20,079 nucleotides of DNA from JANXVV01 sp038230975 (GCA_038230975.1 JBBRMF010000073.1:1-20079); one strand, 5' to 3'. Numbered from the stretch's first letter, positions 1 through 8,600 are shown. Notes: a model not told the origin generated them from the letters alone. Made by a program: numbers and translations.

Positions 1-55
1 AGCCGACGCACCGGGTTCTTAGGGACCGCACCCCAAAGAACCCGGTGCGTCGGCT
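1..55. repeat. Long inverted repeat (element 1), possibly cut by the left window edge
   Basis: Bases 1-20 are the exact reverse complement of 36-55. Inside that 20-bp stem, GGG at 22-24 can also pair with CCC at 32-34 past one A/A mismatch, leaving a 7-base loop. A smaller GCC/GGC mini-hairpin lies at 65-73 and may belong to the same unit. The element is downstream of glyA, which reads leftward and stops at 98, so it could act as a transcript end or 3' stabiliser. There is no T-run of the kind an intrinsic terminator needs. The left end may continue outside the window. Confidence 0.85.
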
Positions 56-97
56 ACGCCTTCCGCCTCCGGCTTGATCGAATGCAACCCTCACTGA

Positions 98-1339
98 TCA
101 GTGCGGCATCGGAAACTTCGACGCAAAATCTGCCACTTCCTGCCGAATTTTCGCGAGTGCGGTCGGATCATCCTTGGCCAACAATGCGCGGTCGATCAGC
201 GTAGCCACGGTGCCCATGTCCGCTTCCTTCAATCCACGCGTTGTCAGGGCAGGTGTTCCCAGCCGCACACCGCTGGTCACCTTCGGCGGGCGCGGGTCGT
301 TCAGAATCGCGTTTTTATTGCAGATGATGCCGGCGGTTTCCATCGCTTTTTCGGCATCGGCACCGGTAAAGTCGGCATTGCGGGCACGAAGATCGACGAG
401 CATCAGATGGTTGTCGGTCCCACCGCTTTGCAGCCGGTAACCCTTGGATTGAAGCGCGGCCGCAAGTGCCTTGGCGTTCTTCACGACTTGCTGCGCATAC
501 TGCTTAAATTCCGGCTTGAGATCCTCACCGAACGCAACGGCCTTGGCAGCGATAATGTGCATCAACGGCCCACCCTGACTTCCCGGGAAGACGCTGCGAT
601 TGATGTCCTTGGCCAACTGCTCATCGTTAGTGAGAATCAATCCACCGCGCGGGCCTCGCAGGGTCTTGTGAGTGGTCGTGGTGACAACATGGGCATGCGG
701 GAATGGGTTCGGATGTGCCCCGCCGACAATCAACCCGGCGATATGCGCGACGTCCGCCATCAGGAGCGCGCCGACTTCATCGGCGATCTCGCGGAATTTG
801 GCGAAGTCAATCGTGCGCGGGTAGGCGCTATACCCGCAAATAATCACGCGCGGCTTGTGCTCCTTCGCCTTGGCCAGCACGCTCTTAAAATCGATCGTCT
901 CCGTCGTCGGATCAAGCTCGTAGAACGCTGGTTTATAAAAGATGGCCGAAGCATTCAGCTTCATGCCGTGCGTGAGATGCCCGCCGCTGGAAAGGTTGAT
1001 GCCGAGGAACGGGTCGCCCGGTTTCATCATCGCCATGAACGCCGCAAGATTGGCATTGGCCCCGCTGTGCGGCTGGACGTTTGCGAATTTGCATCCAAAC
1101 AACTGCTTGGCCCGATCGATCGCCAGATTCTCAATCTGGTCGTAATACGCGCACCCGCCATAATATCGCGCGCCCGGATAACCCTCGGCGTACTTGTTCG
1201 TCAACACCGTCCCCGCCGCTTCCATGACGGCTGTCGACACATGGTTTTCACTGGCAATCAATTCCAGAGTGCTGGCCTGGCGAATCTGTTCAAGCGAAAT
1301 CAATTCGGCAATCTGCGGATCGGATTGGGACAAACTCAT
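98..1339 (-). CDS. glyA: Serine hydroxymethyltransferase
   Basis: This is the cytosolic PLP enzyme that interconverts serine plus tetrahydrofolate with glycine plus 5,10-methylene-tetrahydrofolate, the main one-carbon source. The 413-residue product has the normal bacterial length and is colinear with the family throughout. The N-terminal substrate-loop region carries LELIASEN and NKYAEGYPG. The PLP-binding Asp196 and His199 lie in ADVAHIAG, and the Schiff-base lysine is Lys225 in TTTTHKTLRGPRGG. The ATG at 1339 is preceded by GGAG (1347-1350) with a 7-base spacer, which fixes the start. A good sigma-70-type promoter lies just upstream. The gene is divergent from the phosphofructokinase gene, and the gap between them holds an inverted repeat. 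Identification is very secure; nothing in the gene looks unusual. Confidence 0.98.
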   Translation of the reverse strand: MSLSQSDPQIAELISLEQIRQASTLELIASENHVSTAVMEAAGTVLTNKYAEGYPGARYYGGCAYYDQIENLAIDRAKQLFGCKFANVQPHSGANANLAAFMAMMKPGDPFLGINLSSGGHLTHGMKLNASAIFYKPAFYELDPTTETIDFKSVLAKAKEHKPRVIICGYSAYPRTIDFAKFREIADEVGALLMADVAHIAGLIVGGAHPNPFPHAHVVTTTTHKTLRGPRGGLILTNDEQLAKDINRSVFPGSQGGPLMHIIAAKAVAFGEDLKPEFKQYAQQVVKNAKALAAALQSKGYRLQSGGTDNHLMLVDLRARNADFTGADAEKAMETAGIICNKNAILNDPRPPKVTSGVRLGTPALTTRGLKEADMGTVATLIDRALLAKDDPTALAKIRQEVADFASKFPMPH

Positions 1340-1367
1340 TGAAGGTCTCCGTAAAATTGAAGGGCCG

Positions 1368-1396
1368 ATTGTATCCAGATAGCAAGCGATTGTCAG
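1368..1396 (-). promoter_or_regulatory. Probable sigma-70-type promoter of glyA
   Basis: On the minus strand, CTGACA (1396-1391; 5 of 6 to TTGACA) is followed by a 17-base spacer and TACAAT (1373-1368; 5 of 6 to TATAAT). Transcription would start near 1361, giving a leader of about 22 bases that contains the GGAG ribosome-binding site. Such a short leader leaves no room for a glycine or other riboswitch. This is the best-formed promoter seen in the window. Confidence 0.65.
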
Positions 1397-1425
1397 GTCG
1401 CCTTACGGCATTCCGTCTGTCAAAT

Positions 1426-1507
1426 TATTTAGCCGGGTCGCTTGCGACCCGTGTCAGGGGGCTTCGGACAGCCGCTGGACACGGTTCGCAAGCGAACCGG
1501 CTAAATA
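1426..1507. repeat. Long inverted repeat with a hairpin in each arm (element 2)
   Basis: Arms 1426-1455 and 1478-1507 (30 bases each) are reverse complements except at two positions, with a 22-base spacer. Each arm also contains its own perfect hairpin: GGGTCGC-TT-GCGACCC at 1435-1450 and GGTTCGC-AA-GCGAACC at 1483-1498. The two mismatches of the long stem (1437/1496 and 1448/1485) are exactly the two bases that pair with each other within each arm. The small hairpins are therefore intact while the long stem is not. It sits between the divergent glyA and pfp genes, upstream of both start regions. Confidence 0.9.
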
Positions 1508-1572
1508 GGCAGCCTCTAGCCGTGCGAAACGTCTTTCGCTAAGATCGTCCCCCTTACTTTAGTGGAATCAAG

Positions 1573-1577
1573 AAAGG
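1573..1577 (+). promoter_or_regulatory. Ribosome-binding site that sets the pfp start
   Basis: AAAGG ends 5 bases before the ATG at 1583. The in-frame GTG at 1562, 21 bases upstream, has no comparable site and would add seven residues absent from the family, so the ATG is preferred. Confidence 0.6.
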
Positions 1578-1582
1578 TTATC

Positions 1583-2797
1583 ATGGCAAAAGGCAATGCG
1601 GTTATCGGTCAGTCCGGCGGTCCTACTTCCGTCATCAATCAATCCCTCGTCGGGGTGATCGAGGAAGTTCAAAAGGCGACCCACATCGACCAACTCCTCG
1701 GCGCTCGGCATGGTGTGCGCGGAATCATCAACGAAGATTTTATCTCCCTGAAAAATACCCCGGCCGAACTGCTGGCACGCATCGCCCAGACGCCCGCTGC
1801 AGCCCTTGGCAGCACGCGCGATAAACCCGATGCGGCCTATTGCGAAAAGATTTTCGCTTCCCTCAAAAAGAACAACGTTCGGTACTTCTTTTATATCGGT
1901 GGCAACGACTCGGCCGACACCGCTCGCATCGTGCAGGAATTGGCCGCTGCCAATAAGTATGAAATGCAGGTCTTCCATATCCCCAAGACCATCGACAACG
2001 ATCTGCGCGTTCACGACCACACGCCCGGCTTCGGTTCCGCCGCCAAGTTCGTGGCCGCTGCCATCATGGGCGACAACTTTGACAACGCCTCGCTGCCGGG
2101 CATCAAGGTCGATGTAATCATGGGCCGCAATGCCGGATTTTTGACCGCTGCCAGCGTGCTGGCTCGCAAACATGATGAAGACGGCCCGCACCTGATTTAT
2201 GTGCCGGAGTCACCGCTCAGCGAAGAAAAATTCCTGGCCGATGTCGATCGCGTGTACAGCAAGAAAGGCCGATGCCTGATCGCGGTTTCTGAAGGCATCA
2301 ACCAGCCGGGCGGAAAAACCTGGGCCGAAGCGATGAGCTCGAACCTCGAGCAAGATGCGCACGGCAATATCCAACTCTCGGGCAGTGGCGCGCTCGGCGA
2401 CTTCCTGGCCGGCCTGATCACGAAAAAGCTCCAAGCCCCCGGCGGAAAAAAGCTCCGCGTTCGAGCCGACACCTTTGGCTATCTGCAACGCAGCTTCCCC
2501 GGTTTCGTCAGTGAAACCGACGCCCGCGAAGCCCGGATGGTCGGCAAAGTCGCCGCCCAGTACAGCACCGATGAAGCCAAACGCGAAGGCTCCATCGCCA
2601 TGCAGCGCAAGCCCGGCGACAAGTACGAAATCGAAACGATCTTCACGTCGATCAAGAACGTCGCCCGCGAAACGAAACATCTGGCGGCGGAATATATTCA
2701 GGATGGCAATAACATCACCGAAGCATTTAAGGCGTATGCTCGGCCGATTGTTGGGCCATTGCCCGTGGTGGGATCGTTTGATGAGTTGAAGAAGTAA
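1583..2797 (+). CDS. pfp: Diphosphate-dependent 6-phosphofructokinase
   Basis: This enzyme phosphorylates fructose 6-phosphate to the 1,6-bisphosphate with pyrophosphate, a reversible step that serves both glycolysis and gluconeogenesis. The product is 404 residues from the ATG at 1583. The phosphodonor loop is GGNDS (106-110), with Asp109 where ATP-type enzymes have Gly. The catalytic motif is PKTIDND (134-140), with Lys135 where ATP enzymes have Gly, and catalytic Asp138. Both substitutions are the known marks of PPi use. MGRNAGF (180-186) contributes to the sugar-phosphate site. PPi use is inferred from these residues and not proven. The gene ends 20 bases from the convergent DUF4058 gene. 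A T-run follows the stop, but no stem precedes it, so no intrinsic terminator is called. Confidence 0.93.
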   Translation: MAKGNAVIGQSGGPTSVINQSLVGVIEEVQKATHIDQLLGARHGVRGIINEDFISLKNTPAELLARIAQTPAAALGSTRDKPDAAYCEKIFASLKKNNVRYFFYIGGNDSADTARIVQELAAANKYEMQVFHIPKTIDNDLRVHDHTPGFGSAAKFVAAAIMGDNFDNASLPGIKVDVIMGRNAGFLTAASVLARKHDEDGPHLIYVPESPLSEEKFLADVDRVYSKKGRCLIAVSEGINQPGGKTWAEAMSSNLEQDAHGNIQLSGSGALGDFLAGLITKKLQAPGGKKLRVRADTFGYLQRSFPGFVSETDAREARMVGKVAAQYSTDEAKREGSIAMQRKPGDKYEIETIFTSIKNVARETKHLAAEYIQDGNNITEAFKAYARPIVGPLPVVGSFDELKK

Positions 2798-2817
2798 TTT
2801 TTTCTGAGCGGCGGGAC

Positions 2818-3621
2818 TCAAGCAATCGCGTCCTGTCGCCATTTTTCAATCAGCTTGCGACTCCACTCGGCGTCTTCGACACCCAGCGGTGGTTCCAGTG
2901 GTCTGTCATAGTTTGTCGCGTAGTACCTGCCGCGGATATAGGCCGTCTCCAGTACGGCCTGCAAATCGAGGACAACATCGACCTCCGATTTCCGGAGCGG
3001 CACGCGTATGCGCGGCAAGCGCGATCGAAGAGGAATCGGATAATACTCCGCCTCGTGCGCGTCCAGCTTCCAGCCGCGACGCACACATACCTTGTAAGGG
3101 GTCTGGTAATCTCCGCGCAGATAACCCGGCGGAACATCCACGAGGTGCGGCCCCTGCCGCAGCAAATCAATCTCGACGACACTCGCCCCCGCGGCGTGGT
3201 ACTCGTTGCGCTTCTGAAGATAGTCTTTACGTCCCTGCGTGTTCGCTTTGTTCGTAAAGCTCAACAACTCAATGGCGGTAATAATCCTGGCATCGTCGCC
3301 TGCGGCGAAAATCTCCAAATGGACTTCGGTCACAGGTTCACTGGCAAACCGAATCAACACCGGCTCGTCGACAACCGCAGTGCTGCCTGATCGTGCCTCG
3401 CCGGTGACACCCGTCTCCGTGACAAACACATCGGGCACGATCGAACGCGAATCGCCGTCGATGTAACCCACAAATAAGCGCTCATTCACACGGGCGATTA
3501 AATCATTGGGAAGTTGCTCGTTCAGCTTCTCCTGGGCAACGACGATGAACGATGTATGCACGCTTTCCCACCGGCTTTCCAGCCAGGGGTCCATGCCGGG
3601 GAATGGTCCGCGTCGACTCAT
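2818..3621 (-). CDS. DUF4058 family protein
   Basis: The 267-residue protein belongs to DUF4058, a family of unknown function common in cyanobacteria and planctomycetes. The diagnostic opening PFPGMDPWLE is at residues 6-15. The core shows PDV (63-65), then IELLSFTNK (117-125), then RKDYLQKRNEY (131-141), then VVEIDLLR (148-155). The order Asp, Glu, Glu-x-Asp resembles the Uma2 / PD-(D/E)XK nuclease layout, but that likeness is my inference and no activity is claimed. There is no signal peptide or membrane segment, so a cytosolic protein is expected. It lies 38 bases downstream of hisB on the same strand. It has no Shine-Dalgarno sequence and a strong extended -10 directly in front of the ATG, so it is probably transcribed separately as a leaderless mRNA. 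Confidence 0.9.
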   Translation of the reverse strand: MSRRGPFPGMDPWLESRWESVHTSFIVVAQEKLNEQLPNDLIARVNERLFVGYIDGDSRSIVPDVFVTETGVTGEARSGSTAVVDEPVLIRFASEPVTEVHLEIFAAGDDARIITAIELLSFTNKANTQGRKDYLQKRNEYHAAGASVVEIDLLRQGPHLVDVPPGYLRGDYQTPYKVCVRRGWKLDAHEAEYYPIPLRSRLPRIRVPLRKSEVDVVLDLQAVLETAYIRGRYYATNYDRPLEPPLGVEDAEWSRKLIEKWRQDAIA

Positions 3622-3629
3622 GGGAATTG

Positions 3630-3638
3630 ATTATAGCA
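3630..3638 (-). promoter_or_regulatory. Extended -10 promoter for a probably leaderless DUF4058 mRNA
   Basis: On the minus strand this reads TGCTATAAT, a perfect TGn plus TATAAT. Only 8 bases separate it from the ATG at 3621, so RNA synthesis starting 7-9 bases past the box would begin at, or within two bases of, the start codon. No TTGACA-like -35 is seen at 16-18 bases, which an extended -10 does not require. No ribosome-binding site fits before the ATG. Confidence 0.6.
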
Positions 3639-3659
3639 CGTCTGCAAAACAGAAGGCGG

Positions 3660-4253
3660 TCAGCCGACCAGCGATCCCTTCGTACTCGGCACATCCTGGT
3701 TGCGCGGATCATGGCTCACCGACTGACGCAGCGCCTTTGCCGTCGCTTTGAAAATTGCCTCGGCAATGTGGTGATTGTTCGTTCCGTACGGCACGCTGAT
3801 ATGCAGGTTGGCTTTGGCGTTTGTCGCGACGGACTTGAAGAACTCCTCGACCAACTCCACCGGGAATCCACCGATTGTCTCGCCCGTAAACTTCACGTTG
3901 TAGACAAACGCCGGCCTGCCGGAAAGATCGATGGCTACCTGGGCCAACGTTTCATCCATCGGCACGATCGCCCAGCCGTAACGATAAATGCCGCGCTTAT
4001 CGCCGAGTGCTTTTTCGATGCCTTGGCCGATAACGATGCCGACATCTTCCACCGTGTGGTGCGGATCGACATGCAGATCGCCCTCGGCTTTGACGTTCAA
4101 ATCCACCAGGCTATGGCGGCCAAGCAGATCCAGCATGTGGTCGAAAAAACCCACGCCGGTTTCAGCGGTGGTTTTGCCGGAGCCATCCAGATTCAATCCG
4201 ACATGGATGCGCGTCTCTTTGGTCTGACGGGAAATATCTGCTGTGCGATCCAT
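3660..4253 (-). CDS. hisB: Imidazoleglycerol-phosphate dehydratase
   Basis: This enzyme removes water from imidazole-glycerol phosphate to give imidazole-acetol phosphate in histidine synthesis; HisC then transaminates the product. The 197-residue protein is the monofunctional type, with no histidinol-phosphatase domain. The two manganese-binding repeats are plain: FFDHM (37-41; His39), DPHHTVED (63-70; His65, His66, Glu69) and GTNNHHIAEA (157-166; His161, His162, Glu165). The ATG at 4253 gives the usual N-terminus of the family (RTADISRQTKET), but only a weak GAAAG-like site precedes it. It lies downstream of hisC, separated by 124 bases that contain a perfect 29-bp inverted repeat. Co-transcription with hisC is likely, but the repeat may modulate read-through or RNA stability. 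Confidence 0.97.
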   Translation of the reverse strand: MDRTADISRQTKETRIHVGLNLDGSGKTTAETGVGFFDHMLDLLGRHSLVDLNVKAEGDLHVDPHHTVEDVGIVIGQGIEKALGDKRGIYRYGWAIVPMDETLAQVAIDLSGRPAFVYNVKFTGETIGGFPVELVEEFFKSVATNAKANLHISVPYGTNNHHIAEAIFKATAKALRQSVSHDPRNQDVPSTKGSLVG

Positions 4254-4293
4254 GCGAAAGGGTCTTTCTACGATTGATGTTTTGGTTCCGAGC

Positions 4294-4363
4294 AGGTGGC
4301 ATGGGCGTCTCGCCCGTGCATTGTTTTAGAGCCGAATGCACGGGCGAGACGCCCATGCCACCT
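4294..4363. repeat. Perfect 29-bp inverted repeat between hisC and hisB (element 3)
   Basis: Arm 4294-4322 is the exact reverse complement of 4335-4363, with a 12-base loop. Within the left arm, GCATGGGCG (4299-4307) pairs with CGCCCGTGC (4311-4319) around the loop TCT, with one T/G pair; the right arm mirrors this. No T-run follows either side, so it is not a standard terminator. It lies inside the likely hisC-hisB transcript. No target-site duplication is evident at its edges. Confidence 0.92.
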
Positions 4364-4377
4364 TGAACCCTGCAAAA

Positions 4378-5457
4378 TTACGCGGCTTTTTCGGCGACGG
4401 TCAGGGCTTTGATCCCGCCGATCAACGCGTTGTTTTCCTGGCTCGTGCCGATCGTGATGCGGATCTTATCGGTCAGGCCGGGTTTGTCGAAGTAGCGGAC
4501 GAGGATTCCCTGGGCTTTAAGTCCTTGATACGCGTCTCGCCCTCGACCATCCGGGGCAATGGCGAAAATAAAGTTGGCATGGCTCGGCAACACGGTCCAG
4601 CCCAGCGAAATAAGTTCCGAGGAGACGCGCTGCCGTTCTTCCCGCACGTGGTTCCAGCTATTTCGGGCGTGGTCCTGGTCGAGAATCGCAGCCGTTGCCG
4701 CAGCGATGGAAATCGCGTCGCAGTTGTAGCTGTCTTTGACCTTCATCATCTCGTGAATCACTTGTGGCTGAGCGATGCCAAAACCAAACCGCAATCCCGC
4801 GAGCGAATACCCTTTGCTGAACGTCCGTGAAATCACCACATTGGCATGATCCTTCACGAGGCTCAAGCAGTTGTCATCGGCAAAGTCGACATATGCTTCA
4901 TCAATCAGCACAAGGCCATGAAACGCCTTAGCCAGCTCGGCTAACTTGGAAGGTGGAACCATCGTGCCGGTGGGTGCATTCGGATTCGCCAGGTAAATCA
5001 CCTTGGCTTTACTCGCGAGCAAACCTTCAATCGGAAGTGAATAATCTTTTTCCCACGGCACTGTGACAAACTTGGCCTCCTGCAACTGAGCGAGGATGGG
5101 GTACAGCGAATAAGTGGGATCAGGCGCGGCCAGAACATCGCCGTGCGAAAAAAAAGTCCGCGTGGCAATCGTGAGAATATCATCGCTTCCATTGCCGGCA
5201 ATGATCATGTTCGGGGTGATCCCCAGAACCTTCGCCGCCGCGGCGCGGAAGCCGTCGGCAGTCGGGTTCGGGTATCGCCGCAGCATCTCAGGTTCGACTT
5301 CGCGAATGGCCTGGATCACCTTATCGCTGGGCTTAAATGGATTCTCATTGGTATTCAATTTTACAACGCGCTCGCCAAACGCCGGTTGTTCACCGGGCGT
5401 GTAGCCTTCCAATTGGCGTACGGCGGGACGGACGAATGTGGGAGCCATGAAACGCAT
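4378..5457 (-). CDS. hisC: Histidinol-phosphate aminotransferase
   Basis: This is the PLP enzyme of fold type I that converts imidazole-acetol phosphate to histidinol phosphate with glutamate as donor. The 359 residues match the usual length. Landmarks are KLNTNENPF (33-41), AGNGSDDIL (87-95), LANPNAPTG (156-164), the PLP-binding Asp186 in LIDEAYVDF, and the Schiff-base lysine Lys215 in SRTFSKGYSLAGLR. The first ATG (5457) is given as the start. A second ATG at 5448 is equally possible, because neither has a Shine-Dalgarno sequence. On the minus strand TGTTATTAG, a partial extended -10, ends 10 bases before the second ATG, so that start might be almost leaderless. The gene heads a run with hisB and is divergent from the tricorn-like gene. 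Confidence 0.96.
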   Translation of the reverse strand: MRFMAPTFVRPAVRQLEGYTPGEQPAFGERVVKLNTNENPFKPSDKVIQAIREVEPEMLRRYPNPTADGFRAAAAKVLGITPNMIIAGNGSDDILTIATRTFFSHGDVLAAPDPTYSLYPILAQLQEAKFVTVPWEKDYSLPIEGLLASKAKVIYLANPNAPTGTMVPPSKLAELAKAFHGLVLIDEAYVDFADDNCLSLVKDHANVVISRTFSKGYSLAGLRFGFGIAQPQVIHEMMKVKDSYNCDAISIAAATAAILDQDHARNSWNHVREERQRVSSELISLGWTVLPSHANFIFAIAPDGRGRDAYQGLKAQGILVRYFDKPGLTDKIRITIGTSQENNALIGGIKALTVAEKAA

Positions 5458-5629
5458 TCTAATAACAAATCGATTGACGCGGCAAGCATTGTTTTACGAA
5501 ACACATCGCTTTAGTTCCCGTTTGAAAGCCGATGTAGATTACTCCATGAACACTTTCGGAACGGTTCATCTGTTTTTTCGCGCCACTTCAGTGCATGATT
5601 CACAACGGATCAAATCGTTCCGTTTCCAC

Positions 5630-5634
5630 AGGAG
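5630..5634 (+). promoter_or_regulatory. Ribosome-binding site for the tricorn-like gene
   Basis: AGGAG lies 6 bases before the ATG at 5641. It supports this start even though it gives an unusually long basic stretch of about 25 residues before the hydrophobic signal segment. Confidence 0.7.
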
Positions 5635-5640
5635 CAGTGA

Positions 5641-8600
5641 ATGTCGCTCGCCGAATTCCATTCCCGGACAATTTCTCGCCGCTTCAATTTTCATAAACGG
5701 CAGGCAAACCAATTTCGACTGACGTTGCAGATAGTCTTGCTATCGGCATGTTTCGCCTCGGTCTCCAGCGCACAGAGTCCTGCGCCGCTGGCGTCTTACG
5801 CCGAGCCGGCGATTTCACCGGATGGCTCGGAGATCGCCTTTGCCAGCGGTGGTGACATCTGGACTGTCCCCGTTTCCGGAGGTGAAGCCCGATTGCTTAT
5901 CTCCCACCCCGCCAATGAATCTCGGCCGATCTATTCCCCGGATGGCAAATCGCTGGCGTTTGTTTCAAATCGCACCGGCAACGGCGACATCTACCTGCTC
6001 AACCTGGAAAGCAGCGAGGTAAAGCGCATCACCTGGGATGATGGGCGCGAAGAACTCGACGGGTTCTCCGCCAACGGCAAGTGGATCTACTACTCGACCA
6101 CAAATACCGACATCGGCGGATCAAACCACGATATTTACCGCGTCAATGTCGACGGGGGCACTCCGATGCCCATGCTTGCCGACCGCTATGCGAATGAATT
6201 CCAGGCGGCCCCCAGCCCGGATGGGTCAAGCCTCGCGTTCTGCGCCGGTGGAATCGCCGCGCGCGAATGGTGGCGAAAGGGCCACAGTCACGGCGGAGAA
6301 AGCGCAGTTTGGCTCATGCACGCCGCCAAGAAACCGTCGAATCATCCCCCGACTTTCAAACAACTTTCACCGGATGGCTCGCGAGATCTTTGGCCGATGT
6401 GGAGCCCGGACGGCAAAACGCTTTACTACGTGTCCGACCGCAACGGTACGCAGAATATCCTCTCTCGTTTAATCAGCGATGACGCGGAAACCATCGGCAA
6501 TCCGGTCACGCGCTTCCGCGCGGGCAGTGTCGCCTGGCCGACCCTTTCCCGCGACGGGAAGACCCTGGTCTTCGAGCGGAATTTCGCCATCTGGAAAGTC
6601 GACACGGCCAGCGGCAGCACGATGGAAGTTCCGATCAAACTGCGCGGTGCATCCAACGTGACGGGCACCGAGCATATGTATTATGGTGGAGGCATTTCAG
6701 ACATGTCCCTCTCGCCCGATGGCCGCAAGATCGCGTTCGCCGTTCATGGAAAGATTTTTGCCACCGGTGCCCGTGAAGGCGGCGACGCGGTTCGCATCTC
6801 GCACGCGGATGGAATTGAATCGCACGTCGTCTGGTCGCGCGATAGTCGACGGCTGGTCTATTCATCAGACCGCGATGGCCCACGGCACTTATTCATTTAC
6901 GATTTTTCGACGGGCAAGGAAGCACGCCTGACACAGGCTCCGCAGGATGATACCGCGCCTTCCTTCGCACCTGACGATACCCGATTGGCATTCCAGCGCG
7001 CGGGGAACCAGCTGCGCTTGATCGACGTGAACACGCGAAAAGAAACAACACTCGCCAGCCGCCAGGGGTTTGAACGGGCGCCGTTTGATGGCGCAACTTC
7101 GCCTTATGCCTGGTCGCCCAAGGGAGACTGGATTGCTTACACCTCGATCGGACCGCGCGGGTTCAGCAATCTCTGGATTGTTCCCACGGATGCAACCGAA
7201 AAACCAAGGCAAGCCACCTTCTTACCGAATTCTTTCGCACACGCGGTTTCCTGGAGCCCGGATGGAACTTATCTGCTCTACGGCACCGGGCAGCGGACCG
7301 AAGATTATCAACTGGCCAAAGTGGATTTGATCCCTCGAACCCCGAGATTCCGCGAGGACCAGTTTCGAGATTTATTCCGCGAATTACCGCGCCCCACGTA
7401 TCCGCGCCCGATTGTTCTGGTAACGCCAGATCCACATCCGCCGGCCACCGGCCCGACCAGCATGCCGGCTACTTTGCCTTCGACATTGCCGGCAATATCA
7501 CCGCTCACGCGACCGACAACCCTGCCCGGTACGCCACTCACCCGACCCGCGACTCTTGCCACGCGAGCGGTTGAGAAACATCGCGAAACGCAAATTGTGT
7601 TCGCCGATATCCGCCAGCGACTCACGCTGTTGCCGGTGGGAATGGACGTCGACTTTCAAACCATCAGTCCCGACGGCAAAAGTGCTTTGCTCGTCGGCAC
7701 CGCCGGGGGTCAACAAAATCTCTATACCTACGCGATGGATGATTATGCCAGCGGCGCGGCGGTGGCAAGGCAACTTACCAGTACCGCTGGATCCAAAAGC
7801 CATGTGCAGTTTTCTTCCGACGGTCGGGATGTCTATTTTCTGGATAACGGCCGTATGCAAGCCATCTCGCTCGACACGCGGGTGGCGCGCCAAATCGGAG
7901 TTTCTGCCGAAATGGATGTCGATTTCGCTTCAGAAAAATTCATGGTGTTCCGACAGGCCTGGAGCTACTTCTCCGATGATTTCGCCGACCCCAAATTCAA
8001 CAGTGTCGACTGGGTGGGCATGAAAAATAGCTACACGCCGCGCATTGCCGGCGCGCGAACGGCCGATGAGCTTCGCCGAATCCTGTCGTGCATGCTCGGT
8101 GAATTAAACGCATCCCATGTCGGCATCTACCCACCGGCCGGCACGCGCACTTCGACCGGCCATCTGGGGCTGCGATTTGACCGAACTGAATACGAATCAT
8201 CCGGGCAACTCAAGGTAACCGAAGTGTTTCCACTTGGCCCGGCGGCAGTCGCGGGAATCAAAGCCGGTGAGTACCTCACGCGCATTGATGGAGTGCCCGT
8301 CTCAAGCGGCCTCAATCTCGATCAGGCTTTGGATCTGAAAACCGGTCGCCGCGTTCTGCTTCGCGTCGGTCCGGGAATTTCCTTCGATAGCACCGCAGTG
8401 GCGCGCGATATTCCTTTGCTCCCCGTGGATTCGGCCACGGAGAAAGCCTTGATGTACAAGGCCTGGGTCGAATCTCGCCGTTCCTACGTCGATAAAATCA
8501 GCCACGGCAGACTCGGATACGTTCACATCGCCGATATGACCGAAGCCGCGTTGGCCCGCCTCAACACAGACCTCGATTCTGACACGCAACAGAAGGAAGG

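Noticed and set aside
101..1342. A 413-codon open frame on the plus strand exactly opposite glyA
   Set aside because: It mirrors the codon structure of glyA, a certain gene, and shows no recognisable protein features or ribosome-binding site. Similar long antisense frames over pfp (2210-2842) and the ABC exporter (14085-14816) are rejected for the same reason.
1340..1425. Glycine or other riboswitch in front of glyA
   Set aside because: The promoter at 1368-1396 leaves a leader of only about 22 bases, and no aptamer-like structure is present.
1562..1585. GTG at 1562 as the start of pfp
   Set aside because: The ATG at 1583 has a ribosome-binding site at the right distance and gives the family's usual N-terminus.
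2798..2817. Intrinsic terminator between pfp and the DUF4058 gene
   Set aside because: There is a T-run right after the pfp stop but no GC-rich stem before it on either strand.
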